Made by a program: the position numbers and the translations under genes. A stretch of DNA of 64,000 nt from Glebionis coronaria. Its lineage: Eukaryota; Streptophyta; Magnoliopsida; Asterales; Asteraceae. This document shows positions 1 to 12,600 of the stretch, one piece after another (the first letter of the stretch is position 1; every line of letters begins with the position of its first letter). The notes below the pieces were generated by a model that was not told the DNA's origin, searched no databases, and saw nothing but the letters and a program-made list of their open reading frames with translations. Location: the NCBI GenBank assembly GCA_025667525.1, contig CM046878.1:402559275-402623274 (forward strand), written 5' to 3'.

Positions 1-1
1 G

Positions 2-691
2 GGTCGTTTCCTCATTCCTTGCAACTTCCCCGGGGTAGAGAATTGTATGGCCCTAGCCGACCTAGGTGCTAGTATCAACTTAATGCCTTTAAGTGTTTGG
101 AAACAATTATCTCTACCCGAGCTAGTCCCCACACAAATGACATTGGAATTAGCTAACCGTACGGTTGCTTATCCAGTGGGGATAGCCGAAGACGTCTTCG
201 TCGGCGTCGACAAATTCACCTTTCCGGCGGATTTTGTTGTCGATGACTATGAAATGGATCCCCGTGTTCCATTAATCGTTGGACGTCCATTCCTGAGGAC
301 CGGTCGCACTCTCATTGATGTAGCCGCTGGCGAATTAATCATGAGAGTTGGTGACGATAAAATTGTCTTCAACATGGGTAAACTTTCTAAACAGCCTTCT
401 GAAAATACGAGCGTTAATTTCATTGACATTCTTGATGAGGCTTGTGAAGAACATTTCAAAGACGCATGTAAAAGTGGTTCTTCTTCTCTACCCATTGTTG
501 AGACCGTTGCCTCTATTGCTCCATCACTAAATCCATTCGGAGAAAGTGATTTCATCTTAAATGAATTTGAAGCAACTTTGGGAGATATGGACTTGCAATA
601 TGACGATTCTCCCTCCAATTGGGATGAAGACATTCGTACCATATCTCTCGACCATCTCTTAAGGATATCTCTATCAATGATCCGACTTTGA
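2..691 (+). pseudogene. A1 retropepsin-like aspartic protease (partial)
   Basis: The frame is open from the first bases, so the 5' end is cut by the window; the methionine at 47 is not a real start. The protein contains ALADLGASINLMP, the Athila-type aspartic protease active site (DLGAS in place of DSG/DTG), followed by the flap and the hydrophobic IVGRPFL segment near residue 80 after that methionine, typical of retropepsins. It would cut the Gag-Pol polyprotein in the virus-like particle. After about residue 115 the sequence is a low-complexity linker towards RT, and the frame ends at a TGA at 689-691, about 50 bases before the next open pol frame. The close relative in B (26871-24373) keeps the same motif. 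Confidence 0.85.
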
Positions 692-744
692 CTCCGCCGT
701 CCATCAAAAATCCTCCGGATTTAGAGCTTAAGGATCTTCCGTCG

Positions 745-1730
745 AGTACGTTTTCCTTGAAGACAACAAGAAGTTACCGGTCATCATCGCTAAGGACTTG
801 AAAGAAGAAGAAAAATCCCGACTTATCACCGTGCTGAAGAATCATAAGAAAGCGATTGCTTGGAAGATCTCCGATATTCGTGGAATTAATCCTCACTTTT
901 GCACACATAAAATTCTCATGGAGGACGACTTTAACCCCACTATTCAAAGCCAAAGAAGGGTGAATCCCAAGATCCATGATGTTATAAAAAAAGAGGTTAT
1001 CAAACTTCTTGATGCGGGCATGATCTATCCTATCTCGGATTCACCATGGGTTAGTCCAGTCCATTGTGTGCCTAAGAAAGGCGGAATCACCGTGGTGCCC
1101 AACGAAAACAACGAGTTGATTCCTACTCGTCTCGTTACAGGGTGGAGAGTTTGTATAGACTATCGCAAACTCAATGATGCTACGAGAAAGGATCATTTTC
1201 CCCTTCCTTTCATGGACCAAATGCTTGAACGTCTAGCAGGTAATGACTATTAGTGCTTCTTAGACGGTTTCTCGGGTTATTTTCAAATACCCATCGATCC
1301 TCAAGACCAAGAGAAAACCATATTCACTTGTCCTTATGGAACATTTGCTTACAAAAGAATGCCTTTCGGCTTATGCAATGCTCCTGGGACATTCCAAAGG
1401 TGTATGATGGCTATCTTCCATGACATGGTTGAAGAAACTATAGAAGTATTCATGGATGATTTCTCGGTCTATGGCGATTCCTTCTCTTCTTGCCTTGCCA
1501 ATTTGGAACGCATGCTTAAGCGGTGTGAAGACACTCGCCTTGTTCTGAATTGGGAAAAATGCCATTTCATGGTAAAAGAAGGCATTGTGCTTGGACATAA
1601 AATCTCTAAAGCCGGTTTTGAAGTGGACCGTGCTAAAGTGGATGTCATAGCCAAATTACCTCCACCTTCAACCGTGAAGGGTGTGAGAAGTTTTCTGGGT
1701 CAATGGGGCTTCTATCGTCGATTCATTTAA
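745..1730 (+). pseudogene. A1 reverse transcriptase, interrupted
   Basis: The RT core is readable in one frame: the conserved KKGG and VCIDYRKLND segments, then MPFGLCNAPGTFQRCM and the catalytic box VFMDDFSVYG (FMDD for the usual YxDD), then the LGHKIS and FLGQWGFYRRFI connection to RNase H. This enzyme would make cDNA from element RNA. A TAG stop at 1252-1254 lies inside the palm and a TAA at 1728-1730 ends the frame. The start given is where the frame first matches family sequence; upstream bases (692-744) belong to a frame-shifted linker. Confidence 0.85.
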
Positions 1731-1737
1731 GATTTCT

Positions 1738-2209
1738 CTAAAATCGCTCGCCCGATGAACCACCTCTTGGAAAAGATACTCCTTTCATCTTTTCCAAAGA
1801 GTGTCTTGAATCCTTCAATCTTCTTAAGGATAAGCTTACTAAGGCACCGGTCTTGGTTACCCCTAATTGGGAGCTACCTTTCGAATTGATGTGTGATGCT
1901 AGCGACTTTTCTATTGGAGCGGTTTTGGGCCAAAGAGTGAACAAACACTTCCAACCAATCCATTACGCTAGCAAGACAACGACGGGGGCTCAATTGCATT
2001 ATACCACTACAGAAAAAGAGCTTTTAGTTGTAGTGTATGCCTTTGAGAAGTTCCGCCCCTATGTTGTTCTTTCCACCACCATTGTGTACACCGATCATTC
2101 CGCGTTGAAGTACTTATTAACTAAGCAAGATTCTAAACCAAGACTTCTTCGTTGGGTTTTACTCCTTCAAGAAGGGAGCCGAAAACCTCGTCGCGGATCA
2201 TCTAAGTAG
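1738..2209 (+). pseudogene. A1 RNase H domain, frameshifted and internally deleted
   Basis: From 1853 the translation reads [26 protein letters not shown], with the first catalytic Asp in the CDASD box, then [17 protein letters not shown] and [12 protein letters not shown], a standard Ty3/gypsy RNase H. RNase H would remove the RNA strand and release the plus-strand primer. Bases 1738-1852 hold the RT-RNase H connection in a different frame, so a small indel lies near 1775. Near 2160-2170 the C-terminal part is shortened and the frame changes, so the tail of the domain (the [10 protein letters not shown] segment) is read in the integrase frame instead. Confidence 0.8.
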
Positions 2210-3596
2210 ACTTGAGGATCCTTATCAAGGGGATCATCCGAATCAAGAGATCAATGACTCTTTTCCCCTTGAGGCCTTAATGTCTATTCACTCCAATCTT
2301 GATGACACCCCGTGTTTTGCGGACATTGCAAAATACTTAGCGGGTGGAATTCTCATCGAAGGGTTAACATACCAACAAAAGAAGAAGTTCTTTAAAGATG
2401 TTACGACTTACTTCTGGGATGACCCTTATCTCTTCAAACAATGTGCGGATCTTGTCATTCGTCGATGTGTTGATGGGCCGTCAACTTTACAAATCCTTGA
2501 TGCTTGCCTTAAAGGACCCACCGGTGGTCATTTTGGTCCCAACTACACCGCTAAGAAAGTGTTTGACTCAGGATTTTATTGGCCCACCATTTATCGTGAC
2601 GCTCACGAGATGGTTAAGCATTGTGATGCTTGCCAACGCCAAGGCAAGATCACACATAAAGATGAGATGCCTCAAAATTTCATACAAGAATGTGAAATCT
2701 TTTATGTATGGGGCATCGACTTTATGGGGCCATTTCCATCCTCTAAAGGGAACAAGTACATCCTCGTAGCCGTTGACTATGTATCCAAATGGGTTGAAGC
2801 TAAGGCTCTCCCTACGAACGATGCGAGGGTGGTTGTGAACTTTTTGAAGCAATTATTTGCTCGATTCGGTGTTCCTCGTGCTATCATCAGTGACCGCGGG
2901 ACTCATTTTTGCAATGATCAATTCGCAAGAGTCATGGCTAAGTATGGTGTCAATCACCGTCTTTCCACCGCTTATCATCCCCAAACCAATGGGCAAGCCG
3001 AGATTTCCAACCGTGGATTGAAGCGAATTTTGGAGCGTACTGTGGGAGAGCATCGTGCCGTGTGGGCCGATAAGTTAGACGATGCTTTGTGGGCTTTCCG
3101 TACCGCATATAAGACCCCGATTGGTTTCACACCTTATCGTCTTGTGTACGGGAAAGCATGCCCCCTCCCTATCGAGCTGGAACATAAGGCATACTGGGCC
3201 TTGAAGTGGGCTAACTTCGACATCAACAAAGCCGGTGATCTTCGCAAGATTCAACTCAACGAGCTTAATGAATTGAGGAATGAAGCTTACGAGAATTCAT
3301 TGATCTACAAGGAGAAGACCAAGATCATCCATGATGCAAGGATTAATAACCGAGAGTTCCACATTGGTGATCAAGTCTTACTTTTTAACTCTCGATTGAA
3401 GATCTTCTCGGGCAAGTTGAAGAGCCGTTGGTCTGGTCCATTCACCATCGCCAAAGTCTTTCCATATGGCACCATTGAGCTTTCTCAGCCAAATAGGCCC
3501 AATTTTAAGGTGAATGGCCAGCGTGTGAAGTTGTACTTTGGTGAGGACATCTCTCATGAGATGATTCCATCCCTCACCACGTTTCCCATGAACTAG
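2169..3596 (+). CDS. A1 integrase (open frame; no independent start)
   Basis: This is the one A1 pol domain still in a continuous frame, open from about 2169; the methionine at 2280 is internal. Counting from it, the zinc-finger region holds H84, C115 and C118. The position that usually carries the first His of the HHCC finger reads CLKGPTGGH, so that His appears to be missing. The catalytic core has D147 (GIDFMGPF), D205 (ISDRGTHF) and E241 ([10 protein letters not shown]), a complete DDE triad. The C-terminal domain ends [17 protein letters not shown] with no chromodomain, which fits Athila/Tat. It would insert cDNA into chromosomes with a 5-bp duplication. The conserved post-pol block starts four bases after the stop. 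Confidence 0.85.
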   Translation, partial: KKGAENLVADHLSRLEDPYQGDHPNQEINDSFPLEALMSIHSNLDDTPCFADIAKYLAGGILIEGLTYQQKKKFFKDVTTYFWDDPYLFKQCADLVIRRCVDGPSTLQILDACLKGPTGGHFGPNYTAKKVFDSGFYWPTIYRDAHEMVKHCDACQRQGKITHKDEMPQNFIQECEIFYVWGIDFMGPFPSSKGNKYILVAVDYVSKWVEAKALPTNDARVVVNFLKQLFARFGVPRAIISDRGTHFCNDQFARVMAKYGVNHRLSTAYHPQTNGQAEISNRGLKRILERTVGEHRAVWADKLDDALWAFRTAYKTPIGFTPYRLVYGKACPLPIELEHKAYWALKWANFDINKAGDLRKIQLNELNELRNEAYENSLIYKEKTKIIHDARINNREFHIGDQVLLFNSRLKIFSGKLKSRWSGPFTIAKVFPYGTIELSQPNRPNFKVNGQRVKLYFGEDISHEMIPSLTTFPMN

Positions 3597-3600
3597 TTTT

Positions 3601-3668
3601 GGGTCGAGTCAGGCTCGTGACTCGGTTAACAAAAACAATTGCTTCTCGGGAGGCAACCCGTGATCTTT
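3601..3668 (+). promoter_or_regulatory. A1 conserved post-pol block
   Basis: Directly after the integrase stop is a block almost identical to C 37413-37481, although C has no pol. It holds the imperfect hairpin CGAGTC (3605-3610)/GACTCG (3619-3624), the string GGTTAACAAAAACAA, and a second hairpin CGGG-AGGCAA-CCCG (3647-3660). B carries a diverged copy on the minus strand at about 24240-24275. The role is unknown; a cis signal kept across coding and non-coding relatives is the simplest inference. Confidence 0.6.
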
Positions 3669-3687
3669 CCTTTATCGTTTTCATAAT

Positions 3688-3986
3688 AAGTGTAGGGGGA
3701 GCCCCGTATGTGTTTGTTGTCTTGTTTCTTATTTTGTGCAGGGACTCAAGCTTCAAAGAGTACTTTTGATGACTTTTGACGAACCGTGATCCCGTGTTCC
3801 CATCTTCCCGGTTCTATCCTAAACACTTGTGATTCAATATTTCATATCTTATATGTTCACATTGAAATCACTATAGTTGTCCTTTCATTAGCAAGATTTA
3901 AACAAAGTGCACAATGTCATATGTGTAGGGGAGTTTACTCCCACATGCTTAAACATTGAGGACAATGTTTATATCAAGTGTAGAGA
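3688..3986 (+). promoter_or_regulatory. A1 internal polypurine/hairpin region
   Basis: AAGTGTAGGGG lies at 3688-3698 and a one-base variant at 3921-3931. The latter overlaps a small hairpin GGGAG/CTCCC (3928-3941). At 3951-3970 is a perfect 8-bp stem AAACATTG/CAATGTTT with loop AGGA, followed five bases later by AAGTGTAGAGA (3976-3986), a decayed copy of the same tract. The hairpin-gap-tract order repeats at the true 3' PPT (17954-17990). Confidence 0.6.
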
Positions 3987-4520
3987 GGACTTCTATCGAA
4001 GTAAGTGGTCTTTTCTATGAATTTGCCCTCATTTTAACCGGAAAATGTGATTTTTCGACATTTTTCAAAATTTTTAATCTATTTTGGCCTAGTAGTATAG
4101 TAGTATTCTCCTTTGTTATCGTTATTTACTTTCCTTGCTTAAATAAAGTTTAATAAAGTGGTTTTAAATTTTTCAAAGTCGTGAATATTTTGACTCAACC
4201 CGAGTTTACTTATCCAAGATTACTCTAGCTACTATCCTTAACGTGTTTATGTCAAGTTTTGCTAGGCTTTTATATAGGGGACTTTAAAATGCGAAAGTCT
4301 TAACTCTCACGGGTTAAGAACAAGAACTTTTCACAAGTTCCTATAATTGATCCTAGAGAGTCATTTATCAAAGGAATTTTAAAATGCGATTTCTAAACTT
4401 GAAAAAGTCTAAGAGTTTGCAAGATCCTATAGATGACTCGAAAACCCAAAACTTTGATTTAATTGGCTAAGCATCCATGAGTCTCATTCCTTGAGATTTT
4501 CAATTGTGGAGAACGAGAGA
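3987..4520 (+). other. A1 3' untranslated DNA, left of the A2 insertion
   Basis: AT-rich, with no ORF resembling a known protein. It ends at the AGAGA target duplication of A2 and continues at 16859. Confidence 0.6.
4516..4520. repeat. Target-site duplication of A2 (left)
   Basis: AGAGA, matching 16854-16858. Joining the flanks restores a continuous A1 3' untranslated sequence. Confidence 0.85.
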
Positions 4521-7500
4521 TGTGACAATCCGTCAATTTATGATTGATATTTTATTCTCAATATTTATTTGAAAACATTATTTTAATGTTACAATATGAA
4601 CTCACATATTTTTGGGAAGTAATTTGGATTTACGTCTTGAAGTAGCGTCGACTACGTCTAAACCGGAGGATTCAACGTTACGTGCTTACGTTTACATACA
4701 CCGTTTTGGTGACAGTCCGATATTTCAGAAAATAAATTTATCGGTGAATATTATTTTGGAGTTTTAAATTTGTGTTGGTTCATAAACTCACAAATTTACG
4801 AGAAGAGATTAGGACTTACGATTATATTTTAACGTCCTTTACGACTAAATCGGAAACCTTAGGATTACGTATTTACGTTTTCGAACTCCGTTTTTGATGA
4901 GACAATTTTTATTGGATTCGTTTTGTGACGTTGATTCATAATTTATAAAAACATTTTTCGTAAAACGACCCGAGGGCACGCAAATCAAGGAAACTAGAAT
5001 CGAGGAGTACCCGTAAATAAATGGGGATGAGACAAGTGGGACACTTGCCCCGCCCCCATCAGAACCGGCCACATTAAGTTATTTACACCATGAGGTGTCA
5101 CAACCTCATAAACAAGTAAACACTTGTTACATTAGCTTTATTTTGAAGCTTATCCACCTCAAAACAACTAGCTCTCAAACCACTCTTCCATTTTCATCCA
5201 TGCAAACACTCTCATCTCTCTCTCTTGGCTCTCATCTTGCCGTCCCATATCCACCCCAAAAACACCATCATTGATCAATTTTAAACCACAAAATCATGTG
5301 TTATTTACACATATGTTGAAGCCACTTTGAAACCCTATTGATTGGTGGTGCTTATAACATCCAAGGAGGAGTTTTCATGGAGTTGTAGGGCTGAATTTCC
5401 ACAAGGAGTCTATGAAGAATGCTGGTCTTGAAGATGGTTATGGTTATCCACAAGTTTCTCCATCAAAAACCATGTCCAAATCATAACCTACATCAACTTG
5501 GTGGTATAAAGATTGTCCTCCTCATCTTCTTGTTATTTTGATTATGTAAACATGTATTTTATTTCCTATTGTATATGTATATGATGATTATATGATGATA
5601 AAAATGTTATGTGGGGATTTGGTGTTGATAAACATGATTAAAAAGGTGAAAAACTATAAAGAACAAGGCTAAAATCTTACTTAAAAGTGATGGCTGTATA
5701 AAACAGTAAAGAAACAGGTCATGGACTGATAAAATGATGAATTAGAATCCATTTACAGTAAGCTATATGTCTTGTACACATGTGAGAGTTGGCCATGCAA
5801 TGGAATCATTGTAATGAGTGAGATATGATCAAAACAAGTTTAAAGTACAAATCTGAGTTCACTGTTTTGGACGATTTTTAGAAAATACTTAGAAGATGAT
5901 TCAACAGTAGCTATAGAAGAGTTAAATAGGGAAAATATCATGTAGTTTATGTGATAAAAATTTGAGCTTCTATCTCTATATATAACTCTAGATATGGCAG
6001 TTTTGGTGAAAGTGAAGATAAAAATCAGATTTTGGAAATTAAAGTATAATACTATTATATAAGCACTCAAAATTTAATAGTATAAAATATAAATTAAAAC
6101 CCACTAACTTATATAATACATTTATATAAATATGTACAATGTTAAATAAGTGGACATTTTATAAAAATGGTAACTTGTTAAGTTTTATGAGTTATAAAAC
6201 TATAAACATGATTTTTACGACTTTTTCGGCTAATACCGTAAAATTAACGTTTTTGTTAAATAAAACTTAGATGGTTGGACCCGTCTAATGTAAACTTTAT
6301 AAAACTTATATACTGATATATAAACACGTATAACAAGTAAAAACCGATAAAACCCGAACTATAGGACATACGGACAATAACGAGCTAAATTAACGTTATT
6401 GGACTAATAATACAACAAAAATGGACTAAAACACTTATAAACTTATTATTGGGCTTAACCCATTTAGGCCCAACTTGTAAAGTGTAGGTACTGATAATAT
6501 AAGTATAACATCGATTAAAACAAGTTAAAGAACTTATAATAAGCTTATTGGACTTAAAACGTATGAATAGGTAAAACTAGTAAACTAGTATAAAAGTTAT
6601 CGACATATAACACTAAAATGAGTAAACGAGAATATGTAAACCCACTTGATCATCATATATATAAAATCATAATATGTATACATAATTGTTATTTTTATAA
6701 AAGTCATTGGACATGAGTCTAAGACGAGTATTATTTGTCTAGGTTTCCGTGATTGAAGCACGTACCGTACATCTGAATCTCCGATGACCGCCTTCCCACA
6801 TCAACGTAAGTTCATAGCCTCGCACTCTTTTAAATGTTTTATGAAATGTTTTATAAACCCGCGAGGGAGATAACATGTTAGTTTTTATAAAATAGGACAC
6901 CATTTGTCCCGATTGTTTGTTCATTGATTTGGACCCGAATGATTGAATGACCCGATTGTATGACCCGATAAATGATTAAAGGACCCGATAGATGAAATGA
7001 AAATGGATTATTAAAGTTAGGTTATGTCACTAAAAGTCCTATTAGCATGAATTGTGAAATACCGGGATTTGGTAGACGCTTATGCATTTAATAGTACTAT
7101 TTGGGGACGATCACCCCAGTTCGCGCCTTGACGGTTGATACCCGTCGTGCCACATTGATTGGTAAGCGAATTTATGTATGAGAAGATTTCCATAGCGTGA
7201 CCTTTGTGACGACACGCTACTTTAGATGGGCAAAATTGGTATCGGGTTAGCTACCCATTGTTGGTTTAGTAAGGTAACAATGTCATGCGGCTTATAATAA
7301 TCCAAATTAACGAAATACTAATAGACGCTCCGAATTACGATGTATTGCCTGACTAGCAATACAGGGTCATACTATTGATATTATGTTCGTGTTTTGGTTT
7401 TCATAACCATATTCATATAACAGTTTTTATTTGATTTTATACAACGTCATAAGACATATTGTATGATGTTTTTACGACATTGGCTCGTATAATGATTTTT

Positions 7501-7958
7501 AAGGCAAATGCCTATATTATGATTTTTGATAAGGATTTGTATAAAATGACTTTGGCTATTTTAAGGCCTATTACAAAGATTTGTACAAAATGATTTTGGG
7601 TAATAATTTTATACTAAAGTTATATTGATGGAATTTATTAAACTCTATGAATTCACTCGGCGTTATCGCTGACCTTTTCTTTAACATGTTTTATCTCAGG
7701 TACTTGAAGGTAATTCTCGGGAAGACAACAAGAATTCATGGCCCGCACTTAAACAATATTTTCCATTCAAATACCTTGTAAAACCTGTATTAAATATAAT
7801 GAATTGGGACCGATGTAACTTTGATATTTAAGAATGGAAATGCTTTATTAATAAACGACGCGATTTTTATGTGTTGTCTATGATGTGAGTAATGTGCTAT
7901 CCCGTAACACCAACTAGTCTTCCGCTGTAGTGAGTTGTATAAATTTGGGGGTGTTACA
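4521..7958 (+). repeat. A2 5' LTR
   Basis: Starts TGTGACAATCC and ends GGGGGTGTTACA. By eye the first 350 bases differ from the 3' LTR at only about five or six positions, so the pair is young. It is unusually long (3.44 kb) and contains no protein of recognised family. A related LTR, inverted, is present at 59573-60398. Confidence 0.9.
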
Positions 7959-7961
7959 GTT

Positions 7962-7973
7962 TGGTACTAGAGC
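7962..7973 (+). other. A2 primer-binding site (tRNA-iMet type)
   Basis: TGGTACTAGAGC lies 3 bases after the LTR and matches the common plant iMet site TGGTATCAGAGC except for a swapped pair of bases. Confidence 0.7.
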
Positions 7974-8180
7974 TCTCGTTATAGAGAACGAAAGATTTTT
8001 AAAACCAAGGTTTTGAATAAAACATTTCAAAATCTTTTAACTATAAACATTTTTCTAAAAATGTCTAAAAATCTTTTGACTATAACGGTGCCGAAGAATT
8101 CCCGAGTTACCGACAAGGCCAGACTGAGAAGTGTTATCTTAATATATATATATAACTTGGATTATATATATATAACTTGG

Positions 8181-8182
<2 letters not shown>

Positions 8183-8267
<85 letters not shown>
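8183..8267. repeat. (TA)n microsatellite
   Basis: About 85 bases of uninterrupted TA dinucleotides, preceded by two short runs with the sequence TAACTTGGAT between them. It lies where A2 gag would be. Confidence 0.95.
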
Positions 8268-8271
<4 letters not shown>

Positions 8272-10680
8272 TAATTTTATTACATGATTGTTTGATGATT
8301 ATTTTGATTTTTATACGAGGTATTTATACGAAGTAGATTGTCACAAGTAACCCTATCTCCCCTAGCAAATCAATCGAAGCTATTCTCGTAGGAATTCTAG
8401 CTATCCTAGATCTAAACCAAGTTGTGGATATTTATGATCCCAACAAATGGTTGATGTTCGTAGAAATGTAGATATTAGTTGATTGTGATATTGAAAAAGA
8501 ATTGGCGAGATTAAATCTGATATCGATGTCATGACGATCTTTCCTTATAGAGTGGAGTTTGACAAAACGTTATCACCTGGAAAGATGTCATCTGATTCGT
8601 TGTCATCCAATTCGTAAATCGAAATCGAAAGGGTGAATGTTGCACTTGAGGCTGTCATTGGAACCATTACCCAAAAGGCTCATGCCACTAGTATCTTTCC
8701 GAGAAGTCTAATTGAATGTGTGAGTCATCTCATGCTAGTGACTCATTTGATAATTGTTGTTGCAAGAACTATAGGATTGGAAATTAAGTATTGATTCATA
8801 TCAAGCTTTTATTGCACTTTTAAGGCTTAAGAATAAGGTTGAAGTATTGGATAATGAGGTAGGATATTGAATTGAGTATAAAAGTGGTTGAAATTTGAAT
8901 AAAGTAAAATTTAACCTGTATGGAATATGAAATTGTTGAGAGGAAGTCGTTAAGTTTTGTGATTGAATTATAAGGTTTTAAATGATTGTTAGTTTGTGTT
9001 AAGGGCTGTTCCTAGGCCATTGTCCACTGACGAGGATGCCCAGTGTCCAAGAAATAAATTGAAGAAATCTTCTTCTGAATTGGGACCGATGGATCTTCCG
9101 GGACATGTGGAACACCTAATGACTCTTGTAGATTAGTATTCATTATGGTATCTTTTAAGAATCCCTAACTTAACTGAGATATCAGTTGGTAGGATGAGTT
9201 CTGACAATTGTATGACATAGTGACACGTAATGTGTTACGGTACAATTTTGACTTGTTTGTGATTAATAAAAAGACTACCTTTGATTGCTAAATTCTACAT
9301 GTATCGATGTTATCTATCTTTTCTTGCTTCATCCTAATGTTCGCATTAGTGATGCAACCATTGAACAAGTACTCATCTTGATTTGAGTTACGTTGTGGAT
9401 TATTCTCTTTGTATTCTTGAGTGCCATCGAAGTCATGAACCTCATGATTAATTGGCTAAGCTCATTTCCTATTACATTGTAGTTAGTTCTTGGTGAACAA
9501 CTCTTCGTCACTCTTTTGCAGATCACACATTGTTTTTATAAAGTTAAAACAGTATCCTTTGAGAAAATTTAATTTTCATCACTATAAGGATTATTCAAAG
9601 TGAGATTTATAAGTGATGGATATCAAAATGAAGTTGTTTATGAAAAGCTTTGGAAACTTAGTTATTTCCATAACAAAGAAAATCTTTGTAAATATATTTT
9701 TGATTCTTATTTAAGAATTAAGCATGAAAATGTTTTTATTACAAACATGATGATAAAACTTTGACGAACTGAGTATTGCATTGTTGATCTTGAAATTGTA
9801 TATAGTTGCGCGCCTACATACAATTTGGAATGGACCATGCAAGGCTGATTAGTAGTCACCATAAAACTGATTAATATACACTACATTTTCTTTAAAGATT
9901 GTGAAAGATTAAATTTTATGAGATCTGCCAGAAGTGAAAAATAAGGACATAGTGTTAGGGACACCTACATATGTGCCTGTAGCATCTATTCTTCTGAGTT
10001 GAATTTACTCATCTATGGAAATTGTCTTATTTAACAATTGACACTTCTTTCTTGTCCAATTCTCCCGTAGTAAGATTCTTAGGAAAAGTATATGATTACC
10101 GAGAGTTGATACCCGACTGGATGTATTGACGTTCTTATCATTTCTTTTGATTTGATTTCATTTGAATGACCTGGGTAACGATCCGAGGAGCTTTCGAATG
10201 CGTACTCAAATTATAAAAACATTGGATATATTCATATTCGTTAAATGTTTTCGTCTGTATCTGATTTGAAATTCTCTCACATAGATTTTGCGTTGACCAT
10301 ACTCTTTAGATGAAAGTTGTGTCTCCATATATCCTTGAATTTGTGAAGGATTATGAATTATTATTAGTCTTTTGAGAAGTTCACATCTTATCGACGGCAA
10401 TAAAACTGAAAAGTTGATAGTGCCAGTAGAATGGATTGATTGATTATGACATGACGACATTGTCTTAATTGATGGGAACTCGAGTAGAATTTCCCTAAAA
10501 GATAAGATGTTGACTATCGAAAGTGATCTAAATAATTCTTGATGGATGATTTTATCATGCATTTAGACTTAAAAGTATACCGTGAATGGTTATGAACTAG
10601 TTATAGATATTATAATCTAGAAAGAACCTGATATGAATTTACTAAAAGATGTGTATGTTATCTGAAACTATAGGAGGTAT
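8268..10680 (+). pseudogene. A2 5' interior, presumed gag-protease region, unreadable
   Basis: By position this should hold gag and protease of a chromovirus. No frame longer than about 120 codons exists on either strand and I recognise no zinc knuckle or protease active site. Short stretches look like codon-structured DNA with many substitutions. The assignment is by position only. Confidence 0.35.
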
Positions 10681-11200
10681 TTATTGATGAATTGCCTAGA
10701 TTTTCGCCATTAAGGCAAGTTGAAATTGGTATTGATTATATTCCCGGTGCTGCACCTGTGGCTTGTGCACTGTACGTCAGCACCATCTAAATTAAAGGAA
10801 TTACCGTACAACTGAGAGAGTTGTCGGAGAAAGATTTTATTATACCAAGCCTGTCATCCTGAAGAGATATGGTGTTACCATTCCTTATATTTATAGATTA
10901 CTGTGAACTGAGTAAATTGACAATCGAAAACGATATCCATAACTCGAAATGGAAGATTTGTTCAATCATTTACAAGGTTCTAGCGTATGTTTTAAAGATT
11001 TGATTCACAGCATGGTTATCATCAACTTCGCATCTGCGGAAAAGATTATGTATTCCAATCACTACATCCAGTACTTGTAATGAACATTATGAGTTTCACG
11101 TGATGTCGTTTGGATTGACTAATACACATGTAGTATTCATAAATTTGGTGAATCTCGTGTGTAGGCTGTATATTGATAAAAATCATGCTTGTGATCATTA
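10680..11200 (+). pseudogene. A2 reverse transcriptase relic
   Basis: Scattered across frames are recognisable chromovirus RT landmarks: a protease-RT linker reading QVEIGIDYIPGAAPVA, a segment matching LKELxxxLRELSEKDFI, and FHVMSFGLTNTHVVFINLVN, the equivalent of the conserved [17 protein letters not shown] segment that D keeps. The catalytic box cannot be found intact. Stops and frameshifts occur every few dozen bases, so no product is possible. The order and linker wording place it with Tekay-type elements. Confidence 0.7.
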
Positions 11201-11465
11201 GTAACCATTTGTTTTTTTACAAAAATAAGAATGAGGTTAATAATTAATTATAGATTGCCCTGAATTGGCCGAACAATTAAAAAAATTGTACCTTGAATAT
11301 TTAACATAAGACTTAAGACTTAATCCTTTACATGATTTAACCGTGTGATTAGTAGATAATGAAATATAAATTGACTGTTCAAAATTTAGAAGTCATTTAA
11401 GACTTTGAGTTATACTAAAAAGAAAGTGAAAATATATTTTGACAAATGCTTTAACAAAGGATTTT

Positions 11466-11533
11466 AAGGGATTATTCCCTTATACACAAACCATTTAACT
11501 AAACTTCTGTTTAGGGGTAAATGTTTGTGTATA
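11466..11533 (+). repeat. A2 interior double hairpin containing a copy of the 3' PPT
   Basis: A stem AAGGGA/TCCCTT (11466-11481, loop TTAT) abuts a large hairpin. Arms 11481-11497 and 11518-11533 pair over 16 bp with one bulged C. Inside them is a 6-bp stem CTAAAC/GTTTAG with loop TTCT. The 3' side carries TGTTTAGGGGTAAATG (11508-11523), a 16-base exact match to the PPT region at 13395-13410. Confidence 0.7.
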
Positions 11534-12299
11534 CTTCTAGACAACCTAAGAAGAATTTAGGAAACTATATAACTTATTACTTAAAATTTGAAACGACAAT
11601 TTTTGCTTTTCAAACTAAGAAAATTTTGACCACGGTATAACCAAAGATTTTTCGAACATTTACGCATCTTATTAATTATTTTAATTATTTTCGATAAATC
11701 AACAAAAATCTTGTTAATTAAATTCAAATTTAATTTTGAACATTTTATATAATTGGATGGACTAAGAAATTTAAAATCTTTACGTTTACGTTTCATAAAA
11801 ATTTAATAAATAATTAATTAATTAATTATAATGATTATCAACGCTTTAGACGATGGATTGAGTAAAACGGATAAAAATAATAGTGGAGACGAGACTAGAA
11901 CTTAGAAAATATAAAGAAAGAAATTTTGAATAAATACGGACATGATATTTATATCATCAGGAAAGTTATGTATAAAAGATAAAGAACCAATTAGGACATG
12001 TTCCTTAATAATGAAGGTGCAAAATAAATTGCCGAACGATATAAAAATAAACAAAGTTTGTAAAAAGGATAATATAGATAATAAGCGGCTAATGTGAACC
12101 ATTAGAATTGAGAAGCCGATAGCGTTAAATGTTTTAAAGACCACTTGTGATTGTCTAAATATGGAGGATTTTGAGATATAGTTATGTTGGAATTTGTAAG
12201 TATAAATATTCTATTTATGTCATTTATGACTAAAAGTATCTTTGTCTGAAGAAGTTGTACAAATGAAAAATTATGAAGGCAGACATCGCCTGATACATT

Positions 12300-12600
12300 A
12301 GTAAACGTCTAGCTATTGCAAAGGTCATCATCTGAATTTGATTCGATTTGGGTCATCGTCGACAGACTGACCAAATCTGCTAATATCATTCCCGTTAATG
12401 ATAAATGCAAAAGAGTTATGTAAACATAGTGTGCCTGTATCGAACATCTATATCAAGATCCTCGCTTCGCATCGAATTTCTAGAGATTTGCTCAGAAATC
12501 ATTGAGAACGAACCTTGATGAGAGTACTATGTACCACCCCAATCGAAGGGACGAGGTAAAGTAACGATACAAAGTAATACAAGTGCTGTTTTATGCTTGA
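12300..12600 (+). pseudogene. A2 integrase core relic
   Basis: One frame reads [20 protein letters not shown], equivalent to the first catalytic-Asp neighbourhood of chromovirus integrases (compare [21 protein letters not shown]). Later bases give broken matches to the SDRDSRF and [14 protein letters not shown] segments. Frame changes and stops prevent translation. Confidence 0.75.

Noticed and set aside
8013..8336. 107-codon frame rich in Tyr-Ile
   Set aside because: Translation of the TA microsatellite.
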